Origin: Roseiarcus sp963813555
GTDB taxonomy: Bacteria > Pseudomonadota > Alphaproteobacteria > Rhizobiales > Beijerinckiaceae
DNA: 64,000 nucleotides
Direction of reading: 5' to 3'
Assembly: GCA_963813555.1 (NCBI GenBank)
Contig: CAWEZX010000002.1
Span: forward strand, 124,001-188,000
This document shows positions 1 through 7,989 of this stretch, piece after piece (position 1 is the first letter of the stretch; each line of letters begins with the position of its first letter). Both the position numbers and the translations under genes were made by a program. The notes under the pieces are model-generated. The model did not search any database and was not told the DNA's origin. It saw nothing but the letters and a program-made list of their open reading frames with translations.

Positions 1-1
1 A

Positions 2-1183
2 TCGGCGGCGGTCGAAGCCACGTCGCCGCCATTTGATAGCGCGCGCCTTGATAGTCTCCTCGACGAGGCTGGCATGGACGCGGCGGTGATCTCTTCAAAG
101 CACAACATTCAATACCTCTTCGGCGGCTACAGGTTCTTTTTCTTCGATCATTTCGACGCGATTGGCGTCAGCCGTTATTTGCCGCTTCTCGTCTACGTCA
201 AGGGTCGCCCGGACCAATCGACCTATATCGGGCACGCGATGGAATCCTACGAGAAGGACCTCGGGAAGTTCTGGACCCCCGCCTTCCAAACCGCGCGAGC
301 GACCCTCAATTCCGCGCAGCTCGCGGTTGATCATCTTCGAGGCCTTGCCCCGAAACTAAAACGCGTCGGCGTCGAGCGTGCGTTCCTGCCCGCTGACGCG
401 GCGGAACTCATGGCTCGCGAGCTGCCCGGGGTCACGTTCGTCGAAGCGCATTTGCCGCTCGAACAACTCCGCGCCCGCAAAACCCGAGAAGAGCTGGATT
501 TGCTGCGCGCCGCTTCCGAGCTCGTTGTCAATTCGATGCTCGCGGTGATCGCCTCGCATGGGCCTGGCGTGACGAAAACGGAACTCGTCGAAGCGCTTCG
601 CCGCGAAGAGGTGAACCGGGGCTTGACGTTCGAATATTGTCTCATTACGACAGGGACAAGCCTCAATCGCGCGCCCTCGGACGAGGTGTGGAGCGCGGGC
701 GATATCCTGTCGCTTGATTCTGGCGGCAACTACAAAGGCTACATCGGCGACCTCTGTCGCATGGCGATCCAGGGCGAGCCCGACGGCGAGCTCGAAGACC
801 TTCTCGGCGAGGTGGACGCAATTCAGATGGCGGCGCGCAAACGGATCCGGCCCGGCGCCAACGGCGCCGATATCTACGTGAGCGCCGGTGAAGTGTTGGC
901 GAAGTCGCCGCGCGCCAATTCGATCGAGTTTGTGGCGCACGGGATGGGCCTCATCAGCCACGAGGCGCCGCGCCTGACGAGCCACGGGCCGATCCCGTAT
1001 CCGGCCTATGACGCCGAGCGCTCGCTTGAGCCCGGCATGGTGATCTCGATCGAGACGACGATCGCGCACCCGCGTCGCGGCTTCGTCAAACTGGAGGACA
1101 CGGTCGCGGTCACAGACCAGGGCTGGGAAGCCTTTGGTGACCGCGGGCGGGGATGGAATCGAGCCGGCGCGCGCGCCTCGTAG
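2..1183 (+). CDS. M24 family metallopeptidase (Xaa-Pro aminopeptidase-like), 5' end outside window
   Basis: The frame is open to the left edge of the window. Residues just before the ATG at 74 (RLDSLLDEAGMDAAVISS) match the usual start of Xaa-Pro peptidase N-domains, so the gene probably begins upstream and is partial here. An N-terminal creatinase-like domain is followed by the pita-bread fold. Visible metal-binding elements are the LSLDSGG and GYIGD aspartates, a histidine in EFVAHGMG, and glutamates in ISIETTI and VKLEDTV. The family cleaves N-terminal residues before proline or acts on creatine-like substrates, and the exact substrate cannot be read. It is transcribed towards the efflux pump gene on the opposite strand. 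Confidence 0.85.
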   Translation, partial: SAAVEATSPPFDSARLDSLLDEAGMDAAVISSKHNIQYLFGGYRFFFFDHFDAIGVSRYLPLLVYVKGRPDQSTYIGHAMESYEKDLGKFWTPAFQTARATLNSAQLAVDHLRGLAPKLKRVGVERAFLPADAAELMARELPGVTFVEAHLPLEQLRARKTREELDLLRAASELVVNSMLAVIASHGPGVTKTELVEALRREEVNRGLTFEYCLITTGTSLNRAPSDEVWSAGDILSLDSGGNYKGYIGDLCRMAIQGEPDGELEDLLGEVDAIQMAARKRIRPGANGADIYVSAGEVLAKSPRANSIEFVAHGMGLISHEAPRLTSHGPIPYPAYDAERSLEPGMVISIETTIAHPRRGFVKLEDTVAVTDQGWEAFGDRGRGWNRAGARAS

Positions 1184-1204
1184 CCCCCAAAGGATCCAAG
1201 CCCA

Positions 1205-2584
1205 TCAGTTCGCCTTGCGCAAGCCGCTCGTGACCACCCCGGCGAGCGTGAGCGCCGCAGCGCCCCACAGCGCGATCTCCGTCGCGTGCGCGGGCGCCCG
1301 ACCGAGAGCGACCGCCACCAGCGCTGTTCCGAATGATTGGCCGATCAGCCGTCCGGAAGATTGAAGGCCGGCGGCCCCGCCGCTCCGCTCGCGTGGGGCG
1401 CTGCCGATAATCACCCGATTGTTGGGGGACTGGAAGAACCCGAAGCCGAGGCCGCAGATCGCGAGCCGCCATGCAAGCGAGGCCGGACTGGAATCGCCGA
1501 TCCCAAGGGCGACCAAAACCAGGCCTCCTCCCATCACCAAAAGACCGATGCTGCCAAGAATGCCGGGGATGAACCGATCGGCCAGGCGTCCGGCGATCGG
1601 CGCGATCAAGGCGGTTGCGACTGGCCAGGGGGTCAGGAGGAGTCCGGTGGTTGTCGCCGAATGGCCGAGCCGGTTCTCAAAGTAAAACGGTAACGACACG
1701 ATGGCCAAGCTCTGCGCCCCGAACGAGGCGATGGACGTCGCCAGCGAAAGCGCGAACACCGGCCGGCGCAGAAGGTCGACCGGCAGCAGCGGCGCGGGGA
1801 GCTTGAGTTGCCGCCGGACGAGCGCCACGCCGATCGCCGCGCCGACGGCGATCTCGATCAGCGCCAGCGAGGGGTTCCCGCCTTGGCCGATCCGGTTAAC
1901 GCCGGCGATGAGGAGCCCGAACGTAAGCGCATTGAGAAGCACGCTTCCAAGGTCGAGGCGGCCGGCCGCGCGCGGCGTCGGCGGCAGTGTCCGCGCCGCC
2001 ATCACCAGCGCCAGCGCGCCGATCGGCACGTTGATCAGAAACAGCCAGTGCCAGGAGGCGACCGAAAGGATCGCCGCCGCGACGCTCGGGCTTCCGGCCG
2101 TGCAAACGGCGACCACCACGGCCATGTTGCCGACGCCCTGGCCAAGCCGCGCGTGTGGATAGATGAACCGGATGAGCGCGATGTTGACGCTCATGATTCC
2201 TGCCGCACCCAGGCCCTGAATCACGCGCGCGAATACGAGGACGGCGAATGTCGGCGCGAGCGCGCAGGCGAGCGAGGCGACGGTGAAGAGCGCAAGCCCC
2301 CACCAATAGACGCGCCGGTAGCCGAGCCTGTCGCCAAGCGCGGCTAACGGCAAAAGGGATACGGTGACCGCGAGCTGAAAGGCGTTGACGATCCAGATCG
2401 CATTCTCCGGCGCGACCGAGAATTGGCGCGCCATCGTCGGCAGCGCCACGGTGACGATGGTGCCGTCGAGCACCGCCATGCTGATCGCCATGGCGAGGGT
2501 CGTAAACGCCAGCATGCGCTGCGGATTGGGGAGGCCGTCCTGCGCTTCGGCGGGAGGAGCGGATATTGGCTCCGGGCGGTTCAA
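1205..2584 (-). CDS. MFS transporter, DHA2 (14-TM drug:H+ antiporter) family
   Basis: This 459-residue membrane protein has the DHA2 signature near the N terminus (LDGTIVTVALPTM), motif A as GDRLGYRRVY, and many hydrophobic segments spread over the whole length, as in EmrB/QacA-type pumps. The family exports drugs or metabolites by proton antiport across the inner membrane; the substrate is unknown. The assigned start is a TTG at 2584 with no good ribosome site. The ATG at 2515, just before the first membrane segment, is an alternative. It follows rimO on the same strand with a gap of 37 bases, so it may be co-transcribed. Confidence 0.85.
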   Translation of the reverse strand: MNRPEPISAPPAEAQDGLPNPQRMLAFTTLAMAISMAVLDGTIVTVALPTMARQFSVAPENAIWIVNAFQLAVTVSLLPLAALGDRLGYRRVYWWGLALFTVASLACALAPTFAVLVFARVIQGLGAAGIMSVNIALIRFIYPHARLGQGVGNMAVVVAVCTAGSPSVAAAILSVASWHWLFLINVPIGALALVMAARTLPPTPRAAGRLDLGSVLLNALTFGLLIAGVNRIGQGGNPSLALIEIAVGAAIGVALVRRQLKLPAPLLPVDLLRRPVFALSLATSIASFGAQSLAIVSLPFYFENRLGHSATTTGLLLTPWPVATALIAPIAGRLADRFIPGILGSIGLLVMGGGLVLVALGIGDSSPASLAWRLAICGLGFGFFQSPNNRVIIGSAPRERSGGAAGLQSSGRLIGQSFGTALVAVALGRAPAHATEIALWGAAALTLAGVVTSGLRKAN

Positions 2585-2621
2585 GGCGATGCGAGGTCCG
2601 CGGGGATGGCGTTCGCGGCCG

Positions 2622-3968
2622 TCAAGCCGCCGTCCCCCATAAATCGTAGGCGTCGGAGCGCTCGATCCTGACGGTCACGATGTCGCCCGCGCGTAAGGGG
2701 CGACGCGTCGCGATGTGGACCGCGCCGTCGATCTGCGGCGAGTCGCCTTTGCTGCGGCCCGTCGCCTCGCGCGCGCCGCCCTCGTCGACGATGACCTCGA
2801 GACGCTTGCCGACCTTTGCGGCGAGTTTCTTTGCGCTGATTGTCTGGGCGCGCTGCATGAACCGCTTGTGGCGGCTCATCTTGATGTCGTCCGGAACAGG
2901 ATCAAGGCCGAGGTCGTTGGCCTTGGCGCCCTTGACCGGTTCGTACGGAAAGGCGCCGGCGCGGTCGAGCTTGGCCTCATCAAGCCAGTCGAGCAGGAAA
3001 CGAAAGTCTTCCTCAGTCTCGCCCGGAAAGCCGACGATGAAAGTCGAGCGGACGGTCAAGTCCGGGCAGATCGCGCGCCAGGCGCGGATACGCTCAAGCG
3101 TCTTTTCCTGCGCCGCCGGCCGGCGCATCGCCTTCAATACATTGGGCGAAGCATGCTGGAACGGTACATCGATATAAGGCAGCACATTGCCGCCGTTCAT
3201 GAGCGCGATCGCTTCGTCGACGTGTGGGTAGGGGTAGACATATTGCAGCCTGACCCAGGCGCCGAGCGAACCCAGCTCGCGCACGATGTCGAGGAAGCGC
3301 GCGACGACCTGCCGGTCGCGCCACGGGCTTTCGGCATATTGGAGGTCGAGGCCGTAAGCGCTCGTATCCTGCGCGATGACGATGAGCTCCTTGACGCCCG
3401 CTTTCACCAGCCGCTCGGCTTCGCGCAGCACGTCGCCCGCGGAACGCGAGGCGAGGCGTCCGCGCAAGCTCGGGATGATGCAGAAACTGCAGCGGTGGTC
3501 GCAGCCCTCTGAGATCTTGAGATAGGCGTAGTGGCGCGGCGTCAGGCGCACGCCCTCGCCGGGAATGAGATCGACGAACGGATCGCGGGGCGCCGCCGCG
3601 GCGCGCACAGCCTCCATCACGCTTTCGAACGCCTGCGGGCCGGTGATCGCCGAGACGTTCGGGAAAGCGTCGCGGATCGCGTCAGGCGTCGCCCCCATGC
3701 AGCCGGTCACGATCACCTTGCCATTCTCATTCATCGCCTGGCCTATTGCCGCGAGCGATTCCGCCTTGGCGCTGTCGAGAAAGCCACAGGTGTTGACGAT
3801 GACCGCGTCGGCGCCGGCGTGGCTGCGCGCGAGTTCGTAGCCCTCGGCGCGAAGGCGCGTCAGGATCCGTTCGCTGTCCACGAGCGCCTTCGGGCAGCCG
3901 AGCGAAACGAAGGAAATGCGCGGCGTGGTGCGCGGCTCAGTTTGGGCGATGTCAGTCACACGCGGCAA
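2622..3968 (-). CDS. rimO: Ribosomal protein uS12 methylthiotransferase RimO
   Basis: RimO is a radical-SAM methylthiotransferase that modifies a conserved aspartate of ribosomal protein S12. Domain order fits the family: an N-terminal UPF0004 domain with cluster cysteines (SLGCPK, NTCGF, TGCMG), a radical-SAM core with CxxxCxxC in GCDHRCSFCIIPS, and a C-terminal TRAM domain (about residues 380-448, VIVDEGG onward). The length of 448 residues is normal. The start is a TTG at 3968 or a GTG at 3959; neither has a convincing ribosome site. The 5' end overlaps the stop of the broken DUF559 gene, which suggests that the two were once co-transcribed. Confidence 0.93.
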   Translation of the reverse strand: MPRVTDIAQTEPRTTPRISFVSLGCPKALVDSERILTRLRAEGYELARSHAGADAVIVNTCGFLDSAKAESLAAIGQAMNENGKVIVTGCMGATPDAIRDAFPNVSAITGPQAFESVMEAVRAAAAPRDPFVDLIPGEGVRLTPRHYAYLKISEGCDHRCSFCIIPSLRGRLASRSAGDVLREAERLVKAGVKELIVIAQDTSAYGLDLQYAESPWRDRQVVARFLDIVRELGSLGAWVRLQYVYPYPHVDEAIALMNGGNVLPYIDVPFQHASPNVLKAMRRPAAQEKTLERIRAWRAICPDLTVRSTFIVGFPGETEEDFRFLLDWLDEAKLDRAGAFPYEPVKGAKANDLGLDPVPDDIKMSRHKRFMQRAQTISAKKLAAKVGKRLEVIVDEGGAREATGRSKGDSPQIDGAVHIATRRPLRAGDIVTVRIERSDAYDLWGTAA

Positions 3969-3997
3969 TTGCCACGGGCGGAAGGCGGGGGCAAGGA

Positions 3998-4039
3998 CTC
4001 CCGCCCCCCTTGTGGGGGCGGGTCGGGGTGGGGGGTCGC
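3998..4039 (+). repeat. GC-rich interspersed repeat, copy 1
   Basis: A run of about 42 bases is built of a C-rich/G-rich hairpin (CGCCCCC, TTGT loop, GGGGGCG) followed by a G-rich tail ending GGGGGGTCGC. A near-identical copy lies in the opposite orientation at 5365-5404. Here the repeat is translated as the proline-rich tail of the DUF559 protein (PHPDPPPQGGRE). Similar tails on DUF559 proteins are familiar from other alphaproteobacteria, which is recalled knowledge and was not searched. Confidence 0.7.
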
Positions 4040-4264
4040 GCCAAGCTCAAGCTGCGAATGCTCGAGGCGCGGCCGCAGGTCCATCAGGCGGGTACGGATG
4101 GTCTCAAGGACGCCGTCGAGATTGTGAAAGACGTCGTCGTTGGCGAACCGCAGAATATGATACCCTTGGGCGGCAAGCGTCGCTGAGCGCGTGGCGTCGC
4201 GGGCGATCTCGCCGTCCGCCGAATGGGTCGCTCCGTCCACTTCAACGACAAGTCTAGCCTCTAA

Positions 4265-5202
4265 GAGTTTGTCCGAGAACATCATGCGGGATTGGATAGT
4301 TTTCGCAGCATGAGGCGGATGGAGGCGAGGCGCAGGAAGGCGAGCGCCTTGTGATTGAGGCATTCCCAGTCCTTGACCAGTCTTCGGCAGCGGCCGAGCC
4401 AAGCGAAGGTGCGTTCAACGATCCAGCGCTTTGGCAGCGCGACGAAGCCTGTGGCGTGATCCGATCGCTTGACGATCTCGACGGTGACGCGGGCCAGAAT
4501 CCGCTTCATCGCGCTCTTAAACTCCGGCCCCTGATAGCCGCCGTCGGCATAGAGCTTGATCAGGAATGGAAAAGCGCCGAACAAGCTCGCCATCAACAGC
4601 GCGCCGCCGTCGCGGTCCTGGACGTCGGCGGCGTGCACGATGGCATGCATCAGCAGGCCCTGCGTATCGACGAGGATGTGCCGCTTCTTGCCCTTGATCT
4701 TCTTGCCTGCATCGTAGCCCGCCGGATCGATCGCAGGCCCCCTTTTTCCGCGCTCTTGACGCTCTGGCTGTCGATGATCGCGGCGCTCGGGCTTGCCTCG
4801 CGTGAGGCGGCTTGGCGGCACTTCGCATAAAGCGCGTCGTGAATGCGGTCGAGCGTGCCATCCCAGCTCCACAGATCGAAATAATCATAGAGCGTCGAGC
4901 GCGGCGGCAGGTCGGTGGGGATCGCCCGCCACTGACAGCCGGTGCTCAGGATATACATCAGGCCGTTGACAACCTCGCGCACCACGACATGACGCCGGTT
5001 GCCGCCGCGTTTGGCGGGCGGAATGAGCGGCTCGACAAGCGCCCATTCCTCGTCCCTCAGATCGCTCGGATAGCGCAATCGGCTCCGGTCGTAGCGTCTG
5101 CAATTCTTGCTCGTCCACATCGGCGGCCCCCCAAATCGAATCAGGCCGCTTCCCTTAAATCACAAATAATTCCGACGATTCAATATGTTCCCGGACAGGC
5201 TC
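4265..5202 (-). mobile_element. Insertion sequence, IS5 family, IS427-like group (938 bp)
   Basis: Imperfect 18-base terminal inverted repeats are seen: GAGTTTGTCCGAGAACAT at 4265-4282 and, on the other strand, GAGCCTGTCCGGGAACAT at 5202-5185 (15 of 18 match). The element is flanked by a TAA direct repeat at 4262-4264 and 5203-5205, consistent with the short target duplications of this group. It carries two overlapping transposase frames. It sits inside a DUF559 gene, and the clean target duplication and intact host frame suggest a fairly recent insertion. Confidence 0.9.
4282..5120 (-). CDS. IS5/IS427-type transposase made by -1 frameshifting (OrfA 4650-5120, OrfB to 4282)
   Basis: OrfA (156 residues) begins with the DUF4096-like N-terminal domain (YPSDLRDEEWALVEPLIPP) and holds the first catalytic aspartate in AAIIDSQSVK. 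OrfB continues with GYDAGKKIKGKKRHILVDT and the second aspartate in LYADGGYQG. The last catalytic residue is the glutamate in RWIVERTFAWL. Together these form a DDE transposase of normal length. The frames overlap at a slippery run of five A followed by five G on the coding strand (plus strand 4738-4747). A -1 slip joins AEK to RGPAIDPAGYDAG, restoring the family sequence. The protein probably catalyses cut-and-paste movement of this element. Confidence 0.88.
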
Positions 5203-5364
5203 TAAGCAGGCAAAGTCGGCGATGAAACCGCCGAGGGTCACCTGACGGCGGAACTGGAAGCCTCCAACATGCTTGCGCCGGAGACCTTGCCAAAGGCGCC
5301 GCTCGGCTCTCGTGGCGTTTCGCCTGAAGCTCCGCGCAAGGGGCGTCAATCGGTTGGGCAAAGT

Positions 5365-5404
5365 GCGACCCCCCACCCTAACCCGCCCCCAAAGGGGGCG
5401 GGGA
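5365..5404 (-). repeat. GC-rich interspersed repeat, copy 2 (inverted relative to copy 1)
   Basis: This is the reverse complement of the repeat at 3998-4039 with only a few differences (the loop reads TTT, and the spacer has TTAGGG in place of TCGGGG). It lies just upstream of the DUF559 reading frame, between it and the glutathionyl-hydroquinone-reductase-like gene. The two copies therefore bracket the DUF559 locus in opposite orientations. Confidence 0.7.
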
Positions 5405-5450
5405 CGCGCAGGCGCTCCTTCGGACGCGAACCGTTGCTCATTCGCCGGCC

Positions 5451-6398
5451 TCAGAACGCGAGCTCTGGCCCGACCGGCACGATTCCGGTCGGATTGATGC
5501 GCCGATGGCTCTCGTAATAGTGATGCTTGATGTGGAAGAAGTCGACCGTCTCGGCGACGCCCGGCAAGTGGTAAAGCTCTCTCAGATAGCGGCTCAGCGC
5601 CGGGTAGTCCCTGATCTCGCGGAGATTGCACTTGAAGTGCCCGAAATAAACCGGGTCGAAGCGGATAAGGGTGGTGAACAGGCGCCAGTCGGCTTCCGTC
5701 AGCCGCTGGGCGATGAGGAAGCGCTGGTTGGCGAGCCGCGCCTCAAGCCAGTCCAGCGTCTCGAACAGCTCCCGGAACGCCTCTTCATAGGCCTCCTGCG
5801 AGGTGGCGAAACCGGCGCGATAGACGCCATTGTTGACCGTTCGATAGATACGCGCGTTGATCTCGTCGATCTCCGGCTGGAGGCCGCTCGGATAATAGTC
5901 GCCGGCGGCCGCGCCGATGCCGTCAAAGGCGCTGTTGAACATGCGGATGATTTCCGACAATTCATTGTTGACGATCGTGCTCGTCTTTTTGTCCCAAAGC
6001 ACTGGCACCGTGACGCGGCCGCTGTAGTCGGGCCGCGCCTTGACATAGAACTCGCGCAGCTCCCCTGCGCCAAAGATCGGGTCGGGAATGACCCCAGGAC
6101 CGTCGTCAAAGGTCCAGCCACGCTCGCCCAGCAGCCAATGGACGACCGAGAGCGAGATCATGGTCTCCAGACCTTTGAGCCGGCGGAAGATAAGGGTGCG
6201 GTGCGCCCATGGGCAGGCGAGCGAGACGATGAGGTGATAGCGGCCGGGCTCCGCCTTGAAGCCGCCGACGCCGCTCGGCCCCGCGTCTCCGCTCGCGGTC
6301 ACCCAGCTGCGGAACGGCGCGTCGGGCCGCACGAAATGGCCGGTCGTGTCGTGCGGGAAGTCGCCGTCTCGCCAGATTCCGTCGACGAAGGCGCCCAT
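5451..6398 (-). CDS. Glutathione S-transferase family protein, glutathionyl-hydroquinone reductase type
   Basis: The 315-residue protein matches the Xi-class GST/YqjG/ECM4 family, which reduces glutathionyl-hydroquinones with glutathione in the cytoplasm. The catalytic cysteine is in SLACPWAHRT at about residue 60. Family markers downstream are VPVLWDKKT, NNELSEIIRM, and the C-terminal all-helical domain (LTEADWRLFTTLIRFDPVY). The start at 6398 is preferred over more upstream ATGs because MGAFVDGIWRDG is the family N terminus and is preceded by AGGA. The gene closes a leftward series that begins with the large indolepyruvate oxidoreductase gene, though co-transcription is not proven. Confidence 0.9.
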   Translation of the reverse strand: MGAFVDGIWRDGDFPHDTTGHFVRPDAPFRSWVTASGDAGPSGVGGFKAEPGRYHLIVSLACPWAHRTLIFRRLKGLETMISLSVVHWLLGERGWTFDDGPGVIPDPIFGAGELREFYVKARPDYSGRVTVPVLWDKKTSTIVNNELSEIIRMFNSAFDGIGAAAGDYYPSGLQPEIDEINARIYRTVNNGVYRAGFATSQEAYEEAFRELFETLDWLEARLANQRFLIAQRLTEADWRLFTTLIRFDPVYFGHFKCNLREIRDYPALSRYLRELYHLPGVAETVDFFHIKHHYYESHRRINPTGIVPVGPELAF

Positions 6399-6424
6399 GT
6401 TCTGTCCTCGGTTGGAGATGCGGG

Positions 6425-7186
6425 CTAGTTGGAGCGAGCGATCTGGAATCCGGCGAAGGATTGGCTGACGGGCGTCAACTCGAGCCGGTTGATGTTGAGG
6501 TGCGGCGGCAGTTCTGCAACCCACAACATCGCCGCCGCGATGTCATCGCCGCTCATCGGCCTCGCGCCCCGGTAGAGCGCGTCCGAGGTTTCCTTCGCTT
6601 CGTCGGTGCTGCCCATTCTGACCAGCGTGAACTCGGTTTCGACCATGCCGGGTTCGATCGATGTGACGCGCACGCCGGTCCCATGCAGATCGCTGCGCAG
6701 CCCGAGCGAGAACTGCTCCACGAACGCCTTGGACGCGCCATAGACGTTGCCGCCGGGATAGGGATAAGTCGCGGCGACCGATGAAACATTGATGATCGCG
6801 CCGCGCCGGGCGATCAGCCCGGGCAGCAATTTATGGGTGAGCGACGCGAGCGCCGTCACATTGGTGTCGATCATCGTTTTCCACTGGGCGAGATCGGCCG
6901 TCTGGGCAGGATTTCGGCCGAGCGCGAGCCCGGCGTTGTTGATCAGGAGGTCGACGCCGCGGAAACCGTTGGGAAGCGCGGCCAGCGCGGCGTCGCGCGC
7001 TTTCTCGTCACGGACATCGAAGGTCGCGGGATGGACCTTGTCAGCGCCGAGTGCGGCGACCAGGGCCTCCAGCCGTTCGGCCCGGCGGCCGGTGGCGACG
7101 ACGCGCCACCCCGCGGCCGCGAAGGCGCGCGCGGCGGCTTCGCCGATGCCGGAAGTCGCTCCAGTTATGAGAGCGGTCTTGGTCAT
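6425..7186 (-). CDS. Short-chain dehydrogenase/reductase, YdfG-like (NADP-dependent 3-hydroxy acid dehydrogenase type)
   Basis: The protein has 253 residues. The nucleotide-binding motif is TGATSGIGEA with ATGRR after the second strand, suggesting NADP(H). NNAGLALG is typical of the YdfG/serine 3-dehydrogenase subgroup, and the catalytic residues appear as NVSS and YGASKAF. The family oxidises 3-hydroxy acids such as serine or 3-hydroxypropionate; the real substrate here is unknown. The start at 7186 has an AAGGGGGA ribosome site about five bases upstream. It lies 26 bases upstream of the glutathionyl-hydroquinone-reductase-like gene on the same strand, so coupling is likely. Confidence 0.88.
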   Translation of the reverse strand: MTKTALITGATSGIGEAAARAFAAAGWRVVATGRRAERLEALVAALGADKVHPATFDVRDEKARDAALAALPNGFRGVDLLINNAGLALGRNPAQTADLAQWKTMIDTNVTALASLTHKLLPGLIARRGAIINVSSVAATYPYPGGNVYGASKAFVEQFSLGLRSDLHGTGVRVTSIEPGMVETEFTLVRMGSTDEAKETSDALYRGARPMSGDDIAAAMLWVAELPPHLNINRLELTPVSQSFAGFQIARSN

Positions 7187-7282
7187 GCAGTCCCCCTTGA
7201 ATCGCTCATCCAAAGCGCCCGCGCCCGGCGCCTCTATCGCGCCGCCCTATATCATGAGGAAGCGCCGGGCCGAACAGCCAGG

Positions 7283-7984
7283 CTAAACGCGCCCCGAGAC
7301 CGGAATCAGCGCGCCAGTGACCGCCTTTGCTTCGTCCGAGGCCAGGAACAGAATGACCGCGGCAAGATCGGCCGGCGCAACCCAGCGGCTGAAGTCCGCC
7401 TTCGGCATGTCGCGCCGGTTCATGGGCGTATCGATGATCGACGGCAGCACGGCGTTGACCGTCACGCCCCTGAGCTTCAGCTCGTCGGCCAGGCTTTCGG
7501 TGAGCCGATGCACTGCGGATTTGCTGGCCGCATACGGGCCAAATCCCGAGGCGGCATGGAGAGCGGACCCAGCGCCGACGTTGACGATCCGGCCGGCGCC
7601 GCTTTCCAGCAAATGGGGCAGCGCGGCCTTGCAGGCGTTAAGCGTGGTCTTCAAATTCATTGCATACATTCGATCCCAGCCGTCGACCTCGCCGTCTGCG
7701 ATCGTGTCCCATTGAAAGCCGCCGGCGATATTGAGGAGCGCGTCGACCCGGCCGAATTTCGCCCTGATCGAGGCCATCGCTGTCTCCGCCGCAGGCGCCG
7801 ATGTCAGATCGACGCCCCCGACGAGGAGCGCGTTTGCGCCGAGCCGCCCGGCGAAGCCTTCGGGAGCAGCCTCGGCATGATCGAGCAAGGCGACGGATGC
7901 GCCGCGCTCCGCCGCCGTCTCCGCGACGACGCTGCCCAGCGCGCCGAAGCCGCCGGTGACGACGATCGTCTTGCCCTGCATCAC
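7283..7984 (-). CDS. SDR family oxidoreductase
   Basis: This 233-residue classical short-chain dehydrogenase has TGGFGALGS as the cofactor-binding loop, LNIAGGF in place of NNAG, a catalytic serine near NVGAGSAL, and YAASKSAV holding the catalytic Tyr and Lys. An acidic residue after strand 2 (ALLDHAE) suggests NAD preference. It starts only five bases after the stop of the indolepyruvate oxidoreductase gene, either at the GTG at 7984 or the ATG at 7981, so the two are almost certainly translated from one message. The substrate cannot be told from sequence. Confidence 0.88.
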   Translation of the reverse strand: MMQGKTIVVTGGFGALGSVVAETAAERGASVALLDHAEAAPEGFAGRLGANALLVGGVDLTSAPAAETAMASIRAKFGRVDALLNIAGGFQWDTIADGEVDGWDRMYAMNLKTTLNACKAALPHLLESGAGRIVNVGAGSALHAASGFGPYAASKSAVHRLTESLADELKLRGVTVNAVLPSIIDTPMNRRDMPKADFSRWVAPADLAAVILFLASDEAKAVTGALIPVSGRV

Positions 7985-7989
7985 GGGGT

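Larger units (their letters stand above)
3956..5349 (-). pseudogene. DUF559 (VSR-like endonuclease fold) protein interrupted by an insertion sequence
   Basis: The N-terminal half lies at 5203-5349 (RNATRAERRLWQGLRR, then GGFIADFACLE) and the C-terminal half at 3956-4264 (ARLVVEVDGATHS, then HILRFANDDVF). Removing 938 bases of insertion sequence plus one 3-base duplication joins FACLE to ARLVVEVDG in the same frame, which is exactly the DUF559 core. The family resembles very-short-patch-repair nucleases, but its role is unknown. The upstream start is uncertain; a TTG at 5349 is assigned because no ATG or GTG is obvious. The C-terminal tail runs through a GC-rich repeat (3998-4039). The gene is presumably inactive, since both halves end early. 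Confidence 0.85.
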
